DNA from: Utricularia gibba
Taxonomy: Eukaryota > Streptophyta > Magnoliopsida > Lamiales > Lentibulariaceae
Length of the DNA stretch: 64,000 nt
Assembly: GCA_002189035.1 (NCBI GenBank)
Contig: CM007989.1
Location: 3,286,001-3,350,000, forward strand
Reading direction: 5' to 3'
This document shows positions 47,080 to 59,124 of this stretch, piece by piece. A program made the translations under genes and the position numbers. The notes under the pieces were generated by a model. That model saw only the letters and a program-made list of their open reading frames with translations. It searched no databases and was not told the origin of the DNA. The first letter of the stretch is position 1. Each line of letters opens with the position of its first letter.

Positions 47080-48335
47080 ATGGATCAAAGAGACTCTATT
47101 CCTTTAAATGTCTCAGCTTCATATTACTTGCATCCTGGCACCTCCGAATCCATCACAGGGCTGCAAAACCCAAGTGGCATTAGTCCATTATCGAATGCTC
47201 CTATGGATTTCCAATCAAGCCTGGGTGGCACTGTAAGCATGCCATCACTCCCTTTGGATACTTCAACAATGCCTGGTCATCCAGTTGCAGGTCCACCTTC
47301 AGGCATGCAACAAGCTGTGCCAGTGAGAAGAAAACGAGGAAGACCTCGAAAATACGGGCATGATGGGGGTGTTTCTTTGGCATTAAAACCTCCTGTATCA
47401 AACCTGACACCTACTCAAAAATGGAGAGGGAGACCATCAGGGTCCGGCCGTGAGGAACAATCCTATGATCCAGGTACCTTTTGCTCTGTAGTGGCTCCCT
47501 TTTCTTTTTCATCAGGAGCCTTGTTGTAAGGGGAACACAACAATCTACTTTTCATTTTGTATCTGACAAATATTTGCTACAAGCTAGGTGGATCCATGTT
47601 TAGTGGTGCAAGAACAATGACTCCACATATCATTAATGTGAATGCTGGAGAGGTATGTCTAGAGCACATTGGTATACAATGTGGATGTTTTCGTTTTCTT
47701 TTTTGTGGTCTTCTCATTATCATTCTTCCTGCAGGATATCAAGCAAAAAGTGCTGTCCATTTTACAAGGGAGAAAAGCAGTAGTACTATTATCAGCCTTC
47801 GGTTCTATCTCAGCTGCAAATATCAGAACTTCAAGCTCTTCTGAGAGCATCACATATGAGGTCTAAACTACATATATACTCTACAATTCCAATTGTATCA
47901 TCTTTTGTGACATCTTGCCAATCCTGTTGTAGGGACATTTTGACATTGTAAGCTTATCAGGATCATATGTTAACGATCTTGATGCCCCTCATGGACCTAT
48001 GACCGGTGGCCTGAACGTCAGTTTCACCGGTCCTGATGGCCGTCTCATCGGCGGCCCTGTTGATGAAGCTCTCATCGCCGCAAGTCCTGTTCAGGTACCA
48101 TGTTTCAGAACTGCTGCAAACTTGGAAGCATTATAATACTCACCCTGTGAATTCCCAGGTAGTTCTGGGAATCTTGCTACCTTCTTCTGGTGCAAAGCCT
48201 AGAACTAAAGCCCCCGACTACCCTGGAGCTTCAGGAGCTTTTGACCCTCAATTTGGTAGTTCATTAACTCCAGCTAACGTTCAGCAGCCTTCTCAGGATC
48301 TGGCTTCGATGGGTGGTTGGCAGAGTCCTCGATGA
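47080..48335 (+). CDS. AHL: AT-hook motif nuclear-localised protein (AHL, PPC domain)
   Basis: AHL proteins bind AT-rich DNA in the nucleus and form trimers through the PPC domain to repress transcription in growth and development. Five exons, all in phase: 47080-47473, 47588-47652, 47735-47860, 47933-48094, 48159-48335; 307 residues. AT-hook 1 is RRKRGRPRKYG near residues 87-97. A second, degraded hook reads KWRGRPSGSGR. The PPC domain runs from MTPHIINVNAGEDI through GHFDIVSLSGSY and GGLNVSFTGPDGRLIGG to AASPVQVVLG. Two hooks plus PPC suggest the intron-containing type II AHL group. The start follows a likely leader intron. Nothing is broken. Confidence 0.94.
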
Positions 48336-48656
48336 GTAGCTTGGTGCACCCAAACCTCTGATCGTGTAACTTGCTGCTACAGCTAACACTGGCTCACAAA
48401 ACTCTTATTTGTTCTTGCCGATAGATGTCACAGCTTACTTCAATCCGGTGTAAAGCAGCAGGCTTCAACATTCTTGCATTTTACTGTGGTGTAACGCAGA
48501 GTAAAGCATTTCAAGATACTTCTACCATTGCGTTACTTTGATTCAAGGATCCACAGGGGAATTTTCACAAGCACCTAATAGAACAGAAACGAGAAACTAC
48601 TTGAGAACGCGACACACCACTCGGTGTCAGCTTATTCTAGAAACAGCAAACGCACC

Positions 48657-48884
48657 CTAGTCCATCAAACCGTGGAGCGCGGACAAGGCAGCGATTTCTT
48701 GAGCCTCTTTCTTAGTAGTGAACTCGTTCGCAGTGGAGTAGGTTTCTCCCTTCACAGTGACGGTGGAAGTGTAGACCGGCCGATGGCTGGGTCCCTCCTT
48801 CACGGTGGTCGTGTACACCGGCTCATCCCCCGGCCCGAACTTGCGGTTGCAATAATCCTTCAGCTCCTTCCTGTATGACGACAT
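48657..48884 (-). CDS. Stand-alone double-stranded RNA-binding domain protein (75 residues)
   Basis: A single-exon frame reading MSSYRKELKDYCNRKFG, then VYTTTVKEGPSHRPVYTSTV, then the KKEAQEIAALSALHGL helix. This is one complete dsRBD (alpha-beta-beta-beta-alpha): the N-terminal helix, the GPSH loop typical of DRB and Dicer-like dsRBDs, and a final helix with KKEA. No other domain is attached. From memory, Arabidopsis has a dsRBD-only type gene in the same syntenic region as MED12. It could bind duplex RNA as a modulator of silencing or RNase III enzymes; that is inference. A further upstream exon cannot be ruled out. Confidence 0.8.
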   Translation of the reverse strand: MSSYRKELKDYCNRKFGPGDEPVYTTTVKEGPSHRPVYTSTVTVKGETYSTANEFTTKKEAQEIAALSALHGLMD

Positions 48885-49099
48885 TGCTCACTATCTCAGA
48901 TCAAAGTATCAAACTACTCCTCGCTTCCAGTCAAGGGTTTTGAAGCGGCCTGTACACTATGTTGGGCCTGGGCCGTACCGAACTCCAGGACATTTTCAGC
49001 GTACGGCTCAAAATTGCGTGTATAAGATGCATGATGAGCCCAATTCCTGGCCCAGTTCGTGATACTTAAAATTGAAAATGAATAAATAAAAAAAAGAAA

Positions 49100-51077
49100 T
49101 TATTGGGTATTTTCCTCCAGAGAAGAAACTAGCTTCAAAAGAGATTCTTTTCTATCAACAAATGCACGAAGTCGGTCGTCTTCATGAGATGAAGAAAGCT
49201 CACAAGGGGGAGAATCTGATGAGCTCTTGACCATAGAATGTTTCTTGAACCTCCTTTTCTGGCCTCTGTCCGAGCAAACGAGCATCTCCGAGCATGTTTC
49301 AGTGGCCTCTTGAGGGACTGCAGGCTTGTATTTCATGAGCTTTGAGTATTCGTTCATGAGATGAAACATGTAGTCGTAGATATGCTTCATCTCAAGATTC
49401 TCCTTCACAAATTTGCTCCCTGCTTTTCCTATCTCCTCTGCCTGCACATCAAAGGGAAGAAACACTTCAGCTCCTTGTTTGTGGAGTGTTCAATCAGAGT
49501 GTTCCTCAGGGGTAAGTACCTTTTCTGGATGGCTGTTGCCCCATTCGACGGCGAAACGAATTGAATCACATATTGCTGTCGTTGATAGGCCAGTAATCAA
49601 CTGTGGGAACCAAACTTCTTGAGAAGAAATCATAGAAATGGGGCTTTATCATCAGAGTCATGGAATCACAAAACAAGATGTATTTCTGACTAACAGACCA
49701 TGAGTTCCCTTCCGCATAAATCTTGTACCTGGATCACAACATCAACTCAGATTTCTAATATGAGCATATGGGCGTTGTTTCGAGTATATGGTTTTTTGAT
49801 GAAACGGAAACATTACTAGATCAGTAGACATCCCGGTTGGGGAAGAAAATGAGTGTTACCTGTGATTGCACTGGTTAGATAAATCAGAGTTGCTGAACCC
49901 TTGTCGTTTCTCCTTTTTCCAGTCCTGAGAAAAACAGCCATGAGTCCATAGCACAAGATATGGGGTAACTTTCTTCATACCATGTTGAAAATCCTGGCGT
50001 TCCAATCATGTTCTTTTGTAACATTGCATGTTAGCAATCTATTTCTTGTTGAACCAAGGCCTGCAGTTCCCTTCCAATATGCAAACGGCTCTCTGTCCCT
50101 CCATTTGATTCTAGCGTTCCCTTTTTCCAGTTCCTCCTGCAGTGACTCCCATGGCTTGATATTAATCTCCGGCCTGCAACGATTTCAACAATCAAAACCA
50201 GAGAAGAACGACCCCTTCACTCCTATACTTTCAAAATAATGCTTTGCGAAATCTCTTGTCTAGACTACATTCTACTTAGAGCAACTTCTAAACTACAGTA
50301 AAGGATCTTAAAGGATGAGGATAGAAAAGGACCTTAAACGATGAGGATAGAAAATGTTTACCAACCCCAAAAGGACCAATCCGGAAAAACGATGTCGTAG
50401 CTATCCTCATCACCACAGTAATGGAACAATGGAGGAGGAAGCGCACAACCAGAAGAATCACCATGGCTGCAGTAATCCTTTCTCTTCACCGTCGTCCGAT
50501 CATTGCAATTAATCACCATTTCCAAATCAGGAACTCTCCCAGGATACAGCCTGATCATCTGCAAAATCCCCACAGGGTCACAACATCTCTCGTCTGAAAA
50601 ACCTCCCCTATCTTCTCAAAATGCAATCTCCCCTTAGCTATAACAATCCTCAGATGCCCCAGTTTGGCCGATTTCTCCACCATCTCCTCTGTAACCCCGG
50701 TCTCCTTCCATGGCTTCAAGTCTTCGTAAATCCATTTGAAGTAATCAGGGCATGACCCAGACGAAAAACCGGATACATTCGTAGTTGGCGATGCGAATTC
50801 AGAGCAGTTACGGGAGCAATCGAAGTCCCCAGAGTATATGATTTTGGATGGCGACTGAATTCTTATCAGCGATTGCGTTACTAGAGACTGAAAAAGAAAA
50901 AAAATGCAGAAGCGAATGACAGAGACTCAGCTACAAGGGCAAGAACAAATCCGAACGAAATGGAAATTTGAAACTCACCAAGTCGAAGAACTGGCACACG
51001 AAGACGATCACCAGAAGCATGCGAAGAAACGCGGCGACTGGCGACTGAACACATCTTGATAGAAATCGAACAATCAT
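49100..51077 (-). CDS. O-glucosyltransferase rumi-like (GT90), with two frameshifts
   Basis: Six exons: 51077-50979, 50887-50362, 50173-49981, 49924-49860, 49728-49520, 49441-49100, about 478 residues if frames were whole. The protein starts MIVRFLSRC with a signal anchor (MLLVIVFVCQFF), then CPDYFKWIYEDLKPW, FQTRDVVTLWG, WESLQEELEKGN, PFAYWKGT, HRYKIYAEGNSWS and YDYMFHLMNEYSKLMKYKP. This is the plant rumi/KDELC-like family (CAP10, GT90), Golgi or ER enzymes that add glucose or xylose to proteins or wall glycans. Frame breaks: G run of four at 50568-50571 where five are needed, and loss of one TG unit near 49567-49571. Phase at every splice site is restored if one and two bases are added. It is a pseudogene or affected by assembly indels. 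Confidence 0.85.
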
Positions 51078-51440
51078 TCCTCATCGATTGCTAGGGCAAG
51101 CAAGATCTAGTTTTTGAGGTTCGTTCAGTGTTCTCAACGGCAAAGTAACAGACTTTGGGCCCACATGTTGGGCCCACTCATGGTATCCATAGCCATTTGT
51201 GCTAGAGAAATTGGTTTTAGATTTGCAGAGAAGAAGATGAGGATGCAGAATTACAGGCCAGTGATGATGTAATGGAACAAGACAAGTTGCACAGAAACAA
51301 CTAAAAAACGAAAGCTTGAAACTTGAAGAAGCAAAAGATTTCGGTCATGTTACTTGAATCTGACAAATTTTGTTAAAGCACATGGGCTCTTCTCTTCTCC
51401 TTCTTCACCGGAGTTAAACTTCAACCCATCAATGTACAGT
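51078..51440. other. Short intergenic region
   Basis: Promoter and leader of the GT90 gene on the right of its start codon, and 3' UTR of the MYB gene. No further feature seen. Confidence 0.5.
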
Positions 51441-52459
51441 CTAGAAAAAGCGGGATTTGTTATCTTCTGAGCAGCAATCAAACAAATACCCATTGCAAAA
51501 CCCGTAACAATCGTCATTTCCCAGAAAACTCATGTCATTTTGGTTGGGAAAATCAAGAAGCAGTTGCAGACTTGACTCAGATGAATCTTGTTCCTCCACT
51601 CCACTGGATCCGCAAGAATCATCTCCATTGGTGTTGTGCACGTCTTTTGTGTTCAAAGCCACTGCCCCTGAAACGCATGAAGTAGAGATCTGGCTTTTAT
51701 CAGTCTTAATGTTCCTGAAAGTTTCGCCAACTTCTGAATTCCATAGTCGGAGAAAGAAGTCCTCGGAATCGGGTTTCGCCGTCGTCGACGAGGGAGTCGA
51801 ATGCAGAGACTCTCTGGACAGCCGCGCATCTGCCTCTAATCGAACCGTTTCCCACTGCGCTGTATGACGTGTTCCTGGGGATGCAGCCGACCGATTCACG
51901 GCGGGCACTGGGAGCTCGGATTCCTTCTCCTTTTTGACTAGCCGCTTCTTCAAATGAGTGTTCCATAGATTCTTGATCTCGTTGTCCGTACGTCCCGGTA
52001 GTTGAGACGCAATCGCAGCCCACCTGAAAAAATAAAGATTCAATCTTTTGTTAAAAAAAAAGGAAAGAAAGAAAGAGAGATCACCACATCTGTTATCAAA
52101 ACAGCACCTGTTTCCGAGAATGCCGTGAAGTTGCACAACGAGCTTCTCCTCCTCCGCGCTGAAAGGGCCACGCTTGATGTCCGGCCGGAGGTAATTCGTC
52201 CACCGGAGCCGGCAACTTTTGCCGCAACGCAGAAGACCTGACAGTACACTTCATCGAAAATCAGAACATATTGAAAATCGAAAAAAAAAAAACAGAGTCA
52301 TCCATAGAAAAACTCCCGAATATAACCTGCGAGCTTGGGTAGAGAACGCCAGCTTCCATGCCCATTTTTGTTGATGTAATCAACCAACTTCTTATCTTCT
52401 TCAGGAGTCCATGGCCCTTTCTTCAAACCCTTTTTGTCGCAACAGGGTGCTCTTCCCAT
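51441..52459 (-). CDS. R2R3-MYB transcription factor
   Basis: Three exons with the standard R2R3-MYB intron positions: 52459-52327, 52237-52108 and 52023-51441; 281 residues. R2 runs from [19 protein letters not shown] to [17 protein letters not shown], and R3 contains [33 protein letters not shown] and WNTHLKKRL. The rest is an acidic, Ser-rich activation-type tail ending [14 protein letters not shown]. The start [15 protein letters not shown] is the usual R2R3-MYB N-terminus; the in-frame ATG ten codons upstream (52489) is unlikely. I cannot place the subgroup with confidence. No bHLH-interaction motif was noticed in R3. Confidence 0.95.
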
Positions 52460-54544
52460 GGAAAAGACTCCAACTTTTCTACTCAACAATCATTCGAAAG
52501 AAATGGGAAAATGTATAAAGATCGAATCTCGGGAGAAACGGTGAAAGAAACAGTAGCGAAATGTAAAGACAAAAGCAAGGATCTGGAAATCCCGACGAAG
52601 CATAAATGCGAGAAGACACAACACACACACGTTTACTTTAAGGGATCAAAGCAGCCTTTGCTTTTGAGAAGTGCATTTAATTCCTAACACTGAGACCGGT
52701 ACGATGCAGAGCACAGAGAGACTGGATGATGCGTTATCTTCAACGGAAAAGCAGCATGGAGTGGAATGGAATGGAATGGGATGGCAAGGAAGAGGGAAAA
52801 AAGATGAGAAATGATTTACTGAGAGAAGCCAAATAATTTTCTCTGCTAATCTTGTCAACAAGTTACCACTGAAACCCACATGCTTCTTGACATCAAAACA
52901 GCACCGGTTCCCAGGATTAAATGCTCCAGTTGGTACACAAAGTTACATTCTACTCTATACTGTGTAATCTTTTTGTGCCTGGGGGTTTTTATGTGAGTGC
53001 TGAGTTGCCATGTGGAAGTACCCAATTGGCGGTGATTGATAGAAGAAATGGATATGGTGATTTCACCAAGGAAGCAGGAGAGGAAATCAATGGTAGAGCA
53101 TTGAATGAGGCCGGCTTCATCAGTTCTGAAGAGACTAACTCTTCTGCAGATCCCGTTTCTCTCGTGATCCCCCATCACTCTTCCATCTTGTGTCCCCAAC
53201 ACTTAATTGCTTTCTTTTTGTATAGCCTTTTTGGTTACTGTGCATTCATAAAAACTCGAAAAACATCGTGGGAGTGAGTAGTCTATCATGTGGCCAGCAG
53301 GGTTTAGGGTTTATGGCATCCTGATAGATGTCTTTTGGCGAGTGTGTGAAACTCGAAAACACCCCACTTCGCGTATTGGGGGCCATTGTGAAGATTTAAA
53401 ACCTAAGGCAAGCTAGAAAACAACGTGACAAAAAAAGTACGCGGTAGTCTGAATGAATACAAGGATAGAACTATTGGCTCTGCATCACCGGCCCCACCCA
53501 CGGACCGAGCCACATGCATGTCCGAGCCCCTTGTCATCTCACTACACAATGCATTAATGGCGGGTTTCGTGGAGTACAGAAGAGAGGAGAGTGGGAGTGT
53601 ACATACATTCACAGACCGCAATAAAAACCAGCCATATTGATATGCCACTAGTCAAATGGACAAGAGGGCGGTGCCATGTAATAATCCTGAACATTTTACT
53701 GCCTTGGGATTCAACACATAAAGACTGCCGAATAGCCCAAGCACAGAACAGATCAAGAAAGAAAGGAAAGGGCTCAGCCACCGACACTCTACTGCGGTGT
53801 TGGTGTTGTCACTGTTCTGTTAGTGTTACACCTTTTGTTAGTACAGGGAAGCTTTCTTTTTTTTTTTTCTTTTTTCAAATGATTCAAGTTTTTGTACATC
53901 ATAGGATACCCTCATCCTGTGTGTGTTTTTGTCAAGATTTGATCAGCACATGGATTCCTATTGACTAAGTCCATGTTTGTTGTCTATCATTTCTATGGTT
54001 TTCATTACACAGCACCCTCTCTGACAAGGTTTGAACCATGAATTATTGACCCAGTGTAATGAGTGACATGACAATAGACCACGTTGACGGTGTAGCCTTT
54101 TTTCTCTCTCACTGCCGCACTTGTTTCAATGAAAAAAGCTGTCGATGGATCAGTTCATTTCGTTTTCTACTGAGATGGTATCAGTCGCTTTCGGACCTTA
54201 AGAAGAAGACTAGCTTTCACTACATGCATATGGTTTTCTACAGAATAGGTATGAAGCCAAATCCCCTGTTAGAAACCATACAGGAATGGTAAGGAAAGGA
54301 GACCATCCACCTACAGTGTCCACGAAGGAAACCGTCGCATTGATCATAGCAACAGGGAAGAACACAGTAACTGTCTCACCACCTTACAAAGGAGGTGCTT
54401 CTGTCATCCTGATTACATGCTAATAGGATAAAAAGGAAGTGGATGCAGACGCTGCACCCATTGAGTTCACACACAGACAAGAGAGTGTTAGCTCCTCCAG
54501 TAAATAGCAGTGGCACAGACTGCCGCTCGGACGCTGAACCAAGA
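52460..54544. other. Intergenic region upstream of MYB and downstream of the helicase gene
   Basis: About 2 kb with several short open frames, none with recognisable protein features or convincing splice signals. It should include the MYB promoter and leader and the helicase 3' UTR. A T tract lies at about 53862-53876. I see no RNA gene. Confidence 0.5.
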
Positions 54545-57069
54545 TCACTGGCAATATATGGCCTGGTCTATATGCGGAGGGATCTGCTTGATTTCGGTTC
54601 CTAGTTCCTGTTCAATCCTGTACCTGAAGCCATGATAGAACAAACAAGGAGATGAGAGATCTGTGAAGCCTAATGGGGTAGGGAGACACATGTTCTTACA
54701 AATTGAAGCGGTCTTCGTAGGTGATGAGGTTCACGGCCAGGCCTAGGTGTCCGAACCTCCCAGAACGGCCAACCTGATAAAGATACGGATTACTAGGAAA
54801 TGAAATATAAAATAAGGAGCCTTGAGATCACTAGAAGCAGGAGAGCATACTCTGTGCAAATATGTTTCTGAGTTCTTTGGGAAATCGAAGTTGATCACCA
54901 CATTTACGGCTTGGATATCTATACCCCTTGTGAACAAGTCTGCAATAGCAAGAGATGAAAACTGTTAGAATGTAATGCGGAGGTATGGCTAGAGAGTTTT
55001 TAATATAAGATATCCAACAGAAAAAAAAGAAGAAAAAGGAGATAGTGTGCCCTGAGAGCTAACCAGTGCAGACGAGATTCCTGCAAGCTCCATTGCGGAA
55101 ATCGTGAAAAACTCTGTTGCGATGATCTTGAAGCATTTTGGCATGAATGTAGAAGCAAGAATACCCCAGCTCTGTTATCTTCTTTGCAAGAAGCTCTACT
55201 CGGTTCACAGAATTGCAGAAAATGATTGACTGATTGATTTGCAGCTGAAGGCAAGTCATCAATAAATCATATATCAGCGCAATACATATTCAAAAGAAAA
55301 TTACTGGGCAGGGAATTATTCTTCTTGACAAAAGATGCATAGTTGTCAATTTGTGAACCTTTGAGAACAGCGTGTTGAGGCAGTGAACTTTTTGTCTCTC
55401 TTCAACAAAAGCATAAAACTGTGTTATACCCTTGAGGGTAAGCTCATCCATAAGATTGATAATGTAAGGCTTCCTCAGGAACCTATCTTTAAAATCTTTT
55501 ACAGTAACAGGAAAAGTAGCAGAGAACATAAGGATCTGGCGTTGAGGAGGCAAAAAGCTAATCAACTGCTCAATGGAAGGTTGAAACTCTTGCGACAAAA
55601 GCTTATCAGCCTGACAGATAGCACACAATTGAGGCACAGTTAATGCAAAAAACATCATGGGACATATGTAATCATGTTAAATGCATGACGTACCTCATCC
55701 ATTACAAGCATTGTGCATTCATTCAAGAGACAGATCCCCTTTTTGGTAAGATCAAGAATTCTTCCAGGCGTTCCTACGAGTAAATGAACTGGCTGATATA
55801 GACGCATAATGTCATCTCTTAAACTTGTTCCACCAGTAGAAACCATCACTTGAATTTTCAAATGCTTCCCAAGTTCTTTGCAGGTTTGGGATGTTTGCAG
55901 AGCCAATTCCCTCGTGGGTATTAGAATAACAGCTGCAGGAGCGGTCACAATCAGTTTATGACATATATGAAAATAGGCAACCATGATCCTACAATCAATA
56001 GCTTCGCAGAAAACAACTTAAAATACGTAACCGTAAGTAACCATGCCCAAAAGAAAATAAATGCACATTCACCCATATATAATACTAAAAAGCATGAACC
56101 AACGGATCCCAATGTTTTAAATACGGTTCAACTCTTGCACTCCAAAAGCGCTGACTAATAAAAAGCTATTGACAGAGGACTTAACATAAACAGGAAACTG
56201 AAATAGGCATAGCCGTACCCTGAATAACATTTTTATCTTGATCAATTTTCTCCAAAGCAGGTATGCAAAATGCAGCAGTTTTCCCAGTTCCATTTTTGGC
56301 CCGAGCCAAAATGTCACTTCCAGTGAGAGCAATTGGAATGCTCTCTTCCTGAATTGGAGAAGGTCTCTCAAACCCCTTTTCATATATCCCCATAAGCAGC
56401 TCACGTTTCAAAAAGTAGTCTTCGAATTCATTTCCCTTAGTTGCTGTAACATCCTGGAAGAGTGTTCAAAGTTAGAAAACAACAGGCATAACGAAGGTGA
56501 AAACATTAGCAATGTCCATAAATGCCTATTAAAGAAGTTTTGAATATAGGTTGTCTAACCTCTGTTTTGTACCGCGTGTCTGGCTGCGGTAATTTCAGTT
56601 GCCTTTTCCAGTCATTAGAACTACTCAAAAAAAGAAGAAGGAAACCCTTAACTTTTATTCTAAAAGAAAGCATACGCGGAAAAGTGGATACAAGCTAAAC
56701 TAAAATCAACTAGCAGAATACACGAAAAGGGGACATTTTTGAATACATGCTATCAACTGTCCACAGAGAAAGCGATAACATACCAAAACAGAGAAAAGAA
56801 ATTGACCTCGAATCAACGGCTTCCGACTGTACAGTCTTCTCAACCTCGTCTACGGTGGAATCAGCCGGCGGAAGCTGGTCTCTTCGCAGCCACTGCTGCG
56901 TCTGAGGTCCTTGAAACACTTGATTGTTATGCACATTACCTCTCTGAGCGTAATGTTGAGAGGGATTTTTTGGTTGAAAACTAGGGTTCGGTGGAGCATT
57001 TGACATGAAACCCCCACCTCCTCTGCCACCTCCCATTCCTGGTGGCGGATATCTCGCTCTGGAACTCAT
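54545..57069 (-). CDS. RH8: DEAD-box RNA helicase, DHH1/DDX6 type (RH6/RH8/RH12-like)
   Basis: Cytoplasmic ATP-dependent helicase of P-bodies, acting with decapping factors in mRNA storage and decay. Nine exons: 57069-56807, 56620-56560, 56453-56219, 55932-55694, 55610-55359, 55244-55064, 54939-54851, 54773-54700, 54623-54545; 490 residues. The N-terminus is Gly/Pro/Gln-rich. Helicase motifs: Q motif ([13 protein letters not shown]), [28 protein letters not shown] (split across exons 4 and 5), SATFP, IIFCNS, TRGIDIQ and [10 protein letters not shown]. The C-terminus is [13 protein letters not shown], as in plant DHH1 proteins. The gene symbol reflects the clade; RH6, RH8 and RH12 are too alike to separate here. 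It shares a 658-base divergent intergenic region with FolD. Confidence 0.95.
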
Positions 57070-57727
57070 CACAGCGACCGATTCTTCTCTAAAACGCTCG
57101 AACACAAATCTACAATTTCACACCTAGGGAGAAAAAAAGGACTCCCCGAGCAGAGGAAAACCGAAGAAGCAGTAAATCTACGTGAAGAATACACAGGAAC
57201 GGATTACAAAACGCTGGATCAGCAAAACAGCATTGCAATTTCACAAATTTTCAAGCCTTCAAGAAGTGCGTGCGCCAAAAACCCGAACGGAATCCGGAAT
57301 ATGTCCCAATTAGGGCGCCTCCTCAGCTCTCGGTGCAGTGAAATAAAATTATATCATTTATTTTTATACATAAATATTGAAAAATGTTTTTTTTAACCTA
57401 AATAAGAATTGGGATTTTCTTATTCCACTACTATAATTGCGTTTTTTCATTTTTTCCGCAATTAACATATATGGATTTTTTGACTGGGCTGGGTTGTAAC
57501 AGCTGGGAAAAGCCCACCGATTACAGGCTTTGGGTTAGGCCCACATATTTGATAAGATACTGTTCAACAGCTAACGTTTTGGGCCAAAAGAGTCCATCTT
57601 CCCTTGTCATTTTTTCTTCTTTTCATTTCCTGGAGAATCCGTCGTCGCCGCCGGGTCCGCGACTTAGAAGGACAAATTCGTTTCCGGAACAGCAAAAAGA
57701 ATAGGGTTGAGAGCTCTCGTTCACAAA
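57070..57727. promoter_or_regulatory. Divergent promoter region between helicase and FolD genes
   Basis: The start codons of the two genes point away from each other across 658 bases. The middle part (about 57340-57480) is AT-rich. Both leaders and both promoters must lie here, so the two genes may share elements. In Arabidopsis the RH8 and FolD loci are also close together, from memory. Confidence 0.6.
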
Positions 57728-59124
57728 ATGGTTACCGCCGCCGCCTCCTCATCGTCCGCCATGGCGCTCCTGAGCTCCATGGCCGATGGCGGCTCTCGAA
57801 AACTCTTCGGCGCTTCTGATCACATGGTACGTCCACTGCAGAAAGCCGCCTTGAGAACGACAAAGATTATGAAGGTGGATGCTCACGCCGCCACCTTTCT
57901 CTGCTCTTCTGCTGTTTCCTCTGTATCTAACGGTGAGCATCCAACCTTTGGTTTGGTTAGGATTTGGACTGTACATCTGGCCTGCTTAATCCGGACTTTT
58001 TACAGCTGCGGAGGTTTCTGCAAAGGTTATTGATGGAAAAGCTACTGCCAAGCAAATCAGAGAGGAAATCGCTGCAGAAATTGCGAGGATGAAGGAGTCA
58101 ATCGGCGTAATTCCGGGACTAGCAGTCATTCTTGTGGGAGACAGAAAGGATTCAGCGACTTATGTACGCAACAAGAAGAAAGCCTGTGAATCTGTGGGTA
58201 TCAAGTCTTATGAAGTGCATCTTGCTGAAGATATATCTGAACAAGAATTACTGAAGCATATCTCAGAGTTCAATGAAGATCCATCCGTTAATGGATCCTG
58301 GTGCAGTTGCCTTTGCCTCCGGTGAGTCTCCAAAATCCGACTAAAGCGGTTTTTCTGTCATGCTGTGCTGATGCATGCGCTTTTCAGCAAATAAATGAAG
58401 AGAAAGTTTTGAATACCGTTTCCATAGAGAAGGATGTTGATGGCTTCAATCCTCTCAACATTGGCTGCCTAGCAATGAGAGATAGAGAGCCCTTGTTTGT
58501 TCCTTGTACACCAAAGGGATGCATACAGCTGTTGCACAGATATGGCATCGAAATTAAGGGGAAGCGGGCGGTTGTGATTGGCCGGAGTAATATCGTCGGC
58601 CTCCCTGTTGCTCTTCTTCTGCAAGTAATATCTCCATATCCCCACTTCCCATATGGTTCTCTGTTGAACTCAAACTCATACGAACACTTCTTACCTTTGC
58701 TTGTGCTGGCAGAGGGAAGATGCTACCGTTACGATTGTGCATTCGAGAACTGCAAGCCCTGATCAGATCACAAGACAAGCCGATATCATCATTTCTGCCG
58801 CAGGGAAGGCAAACATGGTGAAAGGTACCTGGATCAAGCCTGGAGCAGTTATCATAGACGTTGGAATCAATCCCATCGAGGTTCAGACCTTTTTTGCTAG
58901 TAGCATACCTCATACGTGAGTTGGGTTGTTGTTAACCCCAACATGAATTACAGGATGCATCAAGTCCTCGTGGTTATCATCTCGTGGGTGATGTTTGTTA
59001 TGATGAGGCAAGCAAAATTGCATCCGCAATCACTCCTGTTCCTGGTGGTGTCGGGCCAATGACAATAGCGATGCTCTTGTCAAACACTCTCACAGCGGCG
59101 AAGCGGCAACTCCGCTTCGAATAG
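57728..59124 (+). CDS. FOLD: Bifunctional methylene-THF dehydrogenase/methenyl-THF cyclohydrolase (FolD), plastid type, with one frameshift
   Basis: FolD interconverts 5,10-methylene-, 5,10-methenyl- and 10-formyl-tetrahydrofolate using NADP. Exons: 57728-57932, 58006-58321, 58388-58624, 58713-58880, 58954-59124; about 365 residues. A Ser/Ala-rich N-terminus of about 65 residues looks like a chloroplast transit peptide. Motifs: [22 protein letters not shown] (catalytic Lys region), [21 protein letters not shown] (nucleotide binding), [16 protein letters not shown]. In exon 2 the conserved [11 protein letters not shown] is broken by a missing base at about 58293-58296 (GGATCCTGG where GGAATCCTGG is expected). 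Adding one base restores the phase of the following splice site. An essential one-carbon enzyme is unlikely to be a pseudogene, so I suspect an assembly error. Confidence 0.92.

Noticed and set aside
50358-50573. A separate small gene starting at the GTG that begins the second half of GT90 exon 2
   Set aside because: It continues the conserved GT90 domain in a shifted frame; there is no leader, and a one-base loss in a G run explains it.
52921-53968. Several 100-residue plus-strand frames between MYB and the helicase
   Set aside because: No homology recognised, no coherent splice structure, and mutually overlapping frames of similar length, as expected by chance.
57728-59124. Calling FolD a pseudogene because of its frame break
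   Set aside because: Every other motif, splice site and exon is intact. The single-base loss fits the window-wide indel pattern better than decay of a one-carbon enzyme.
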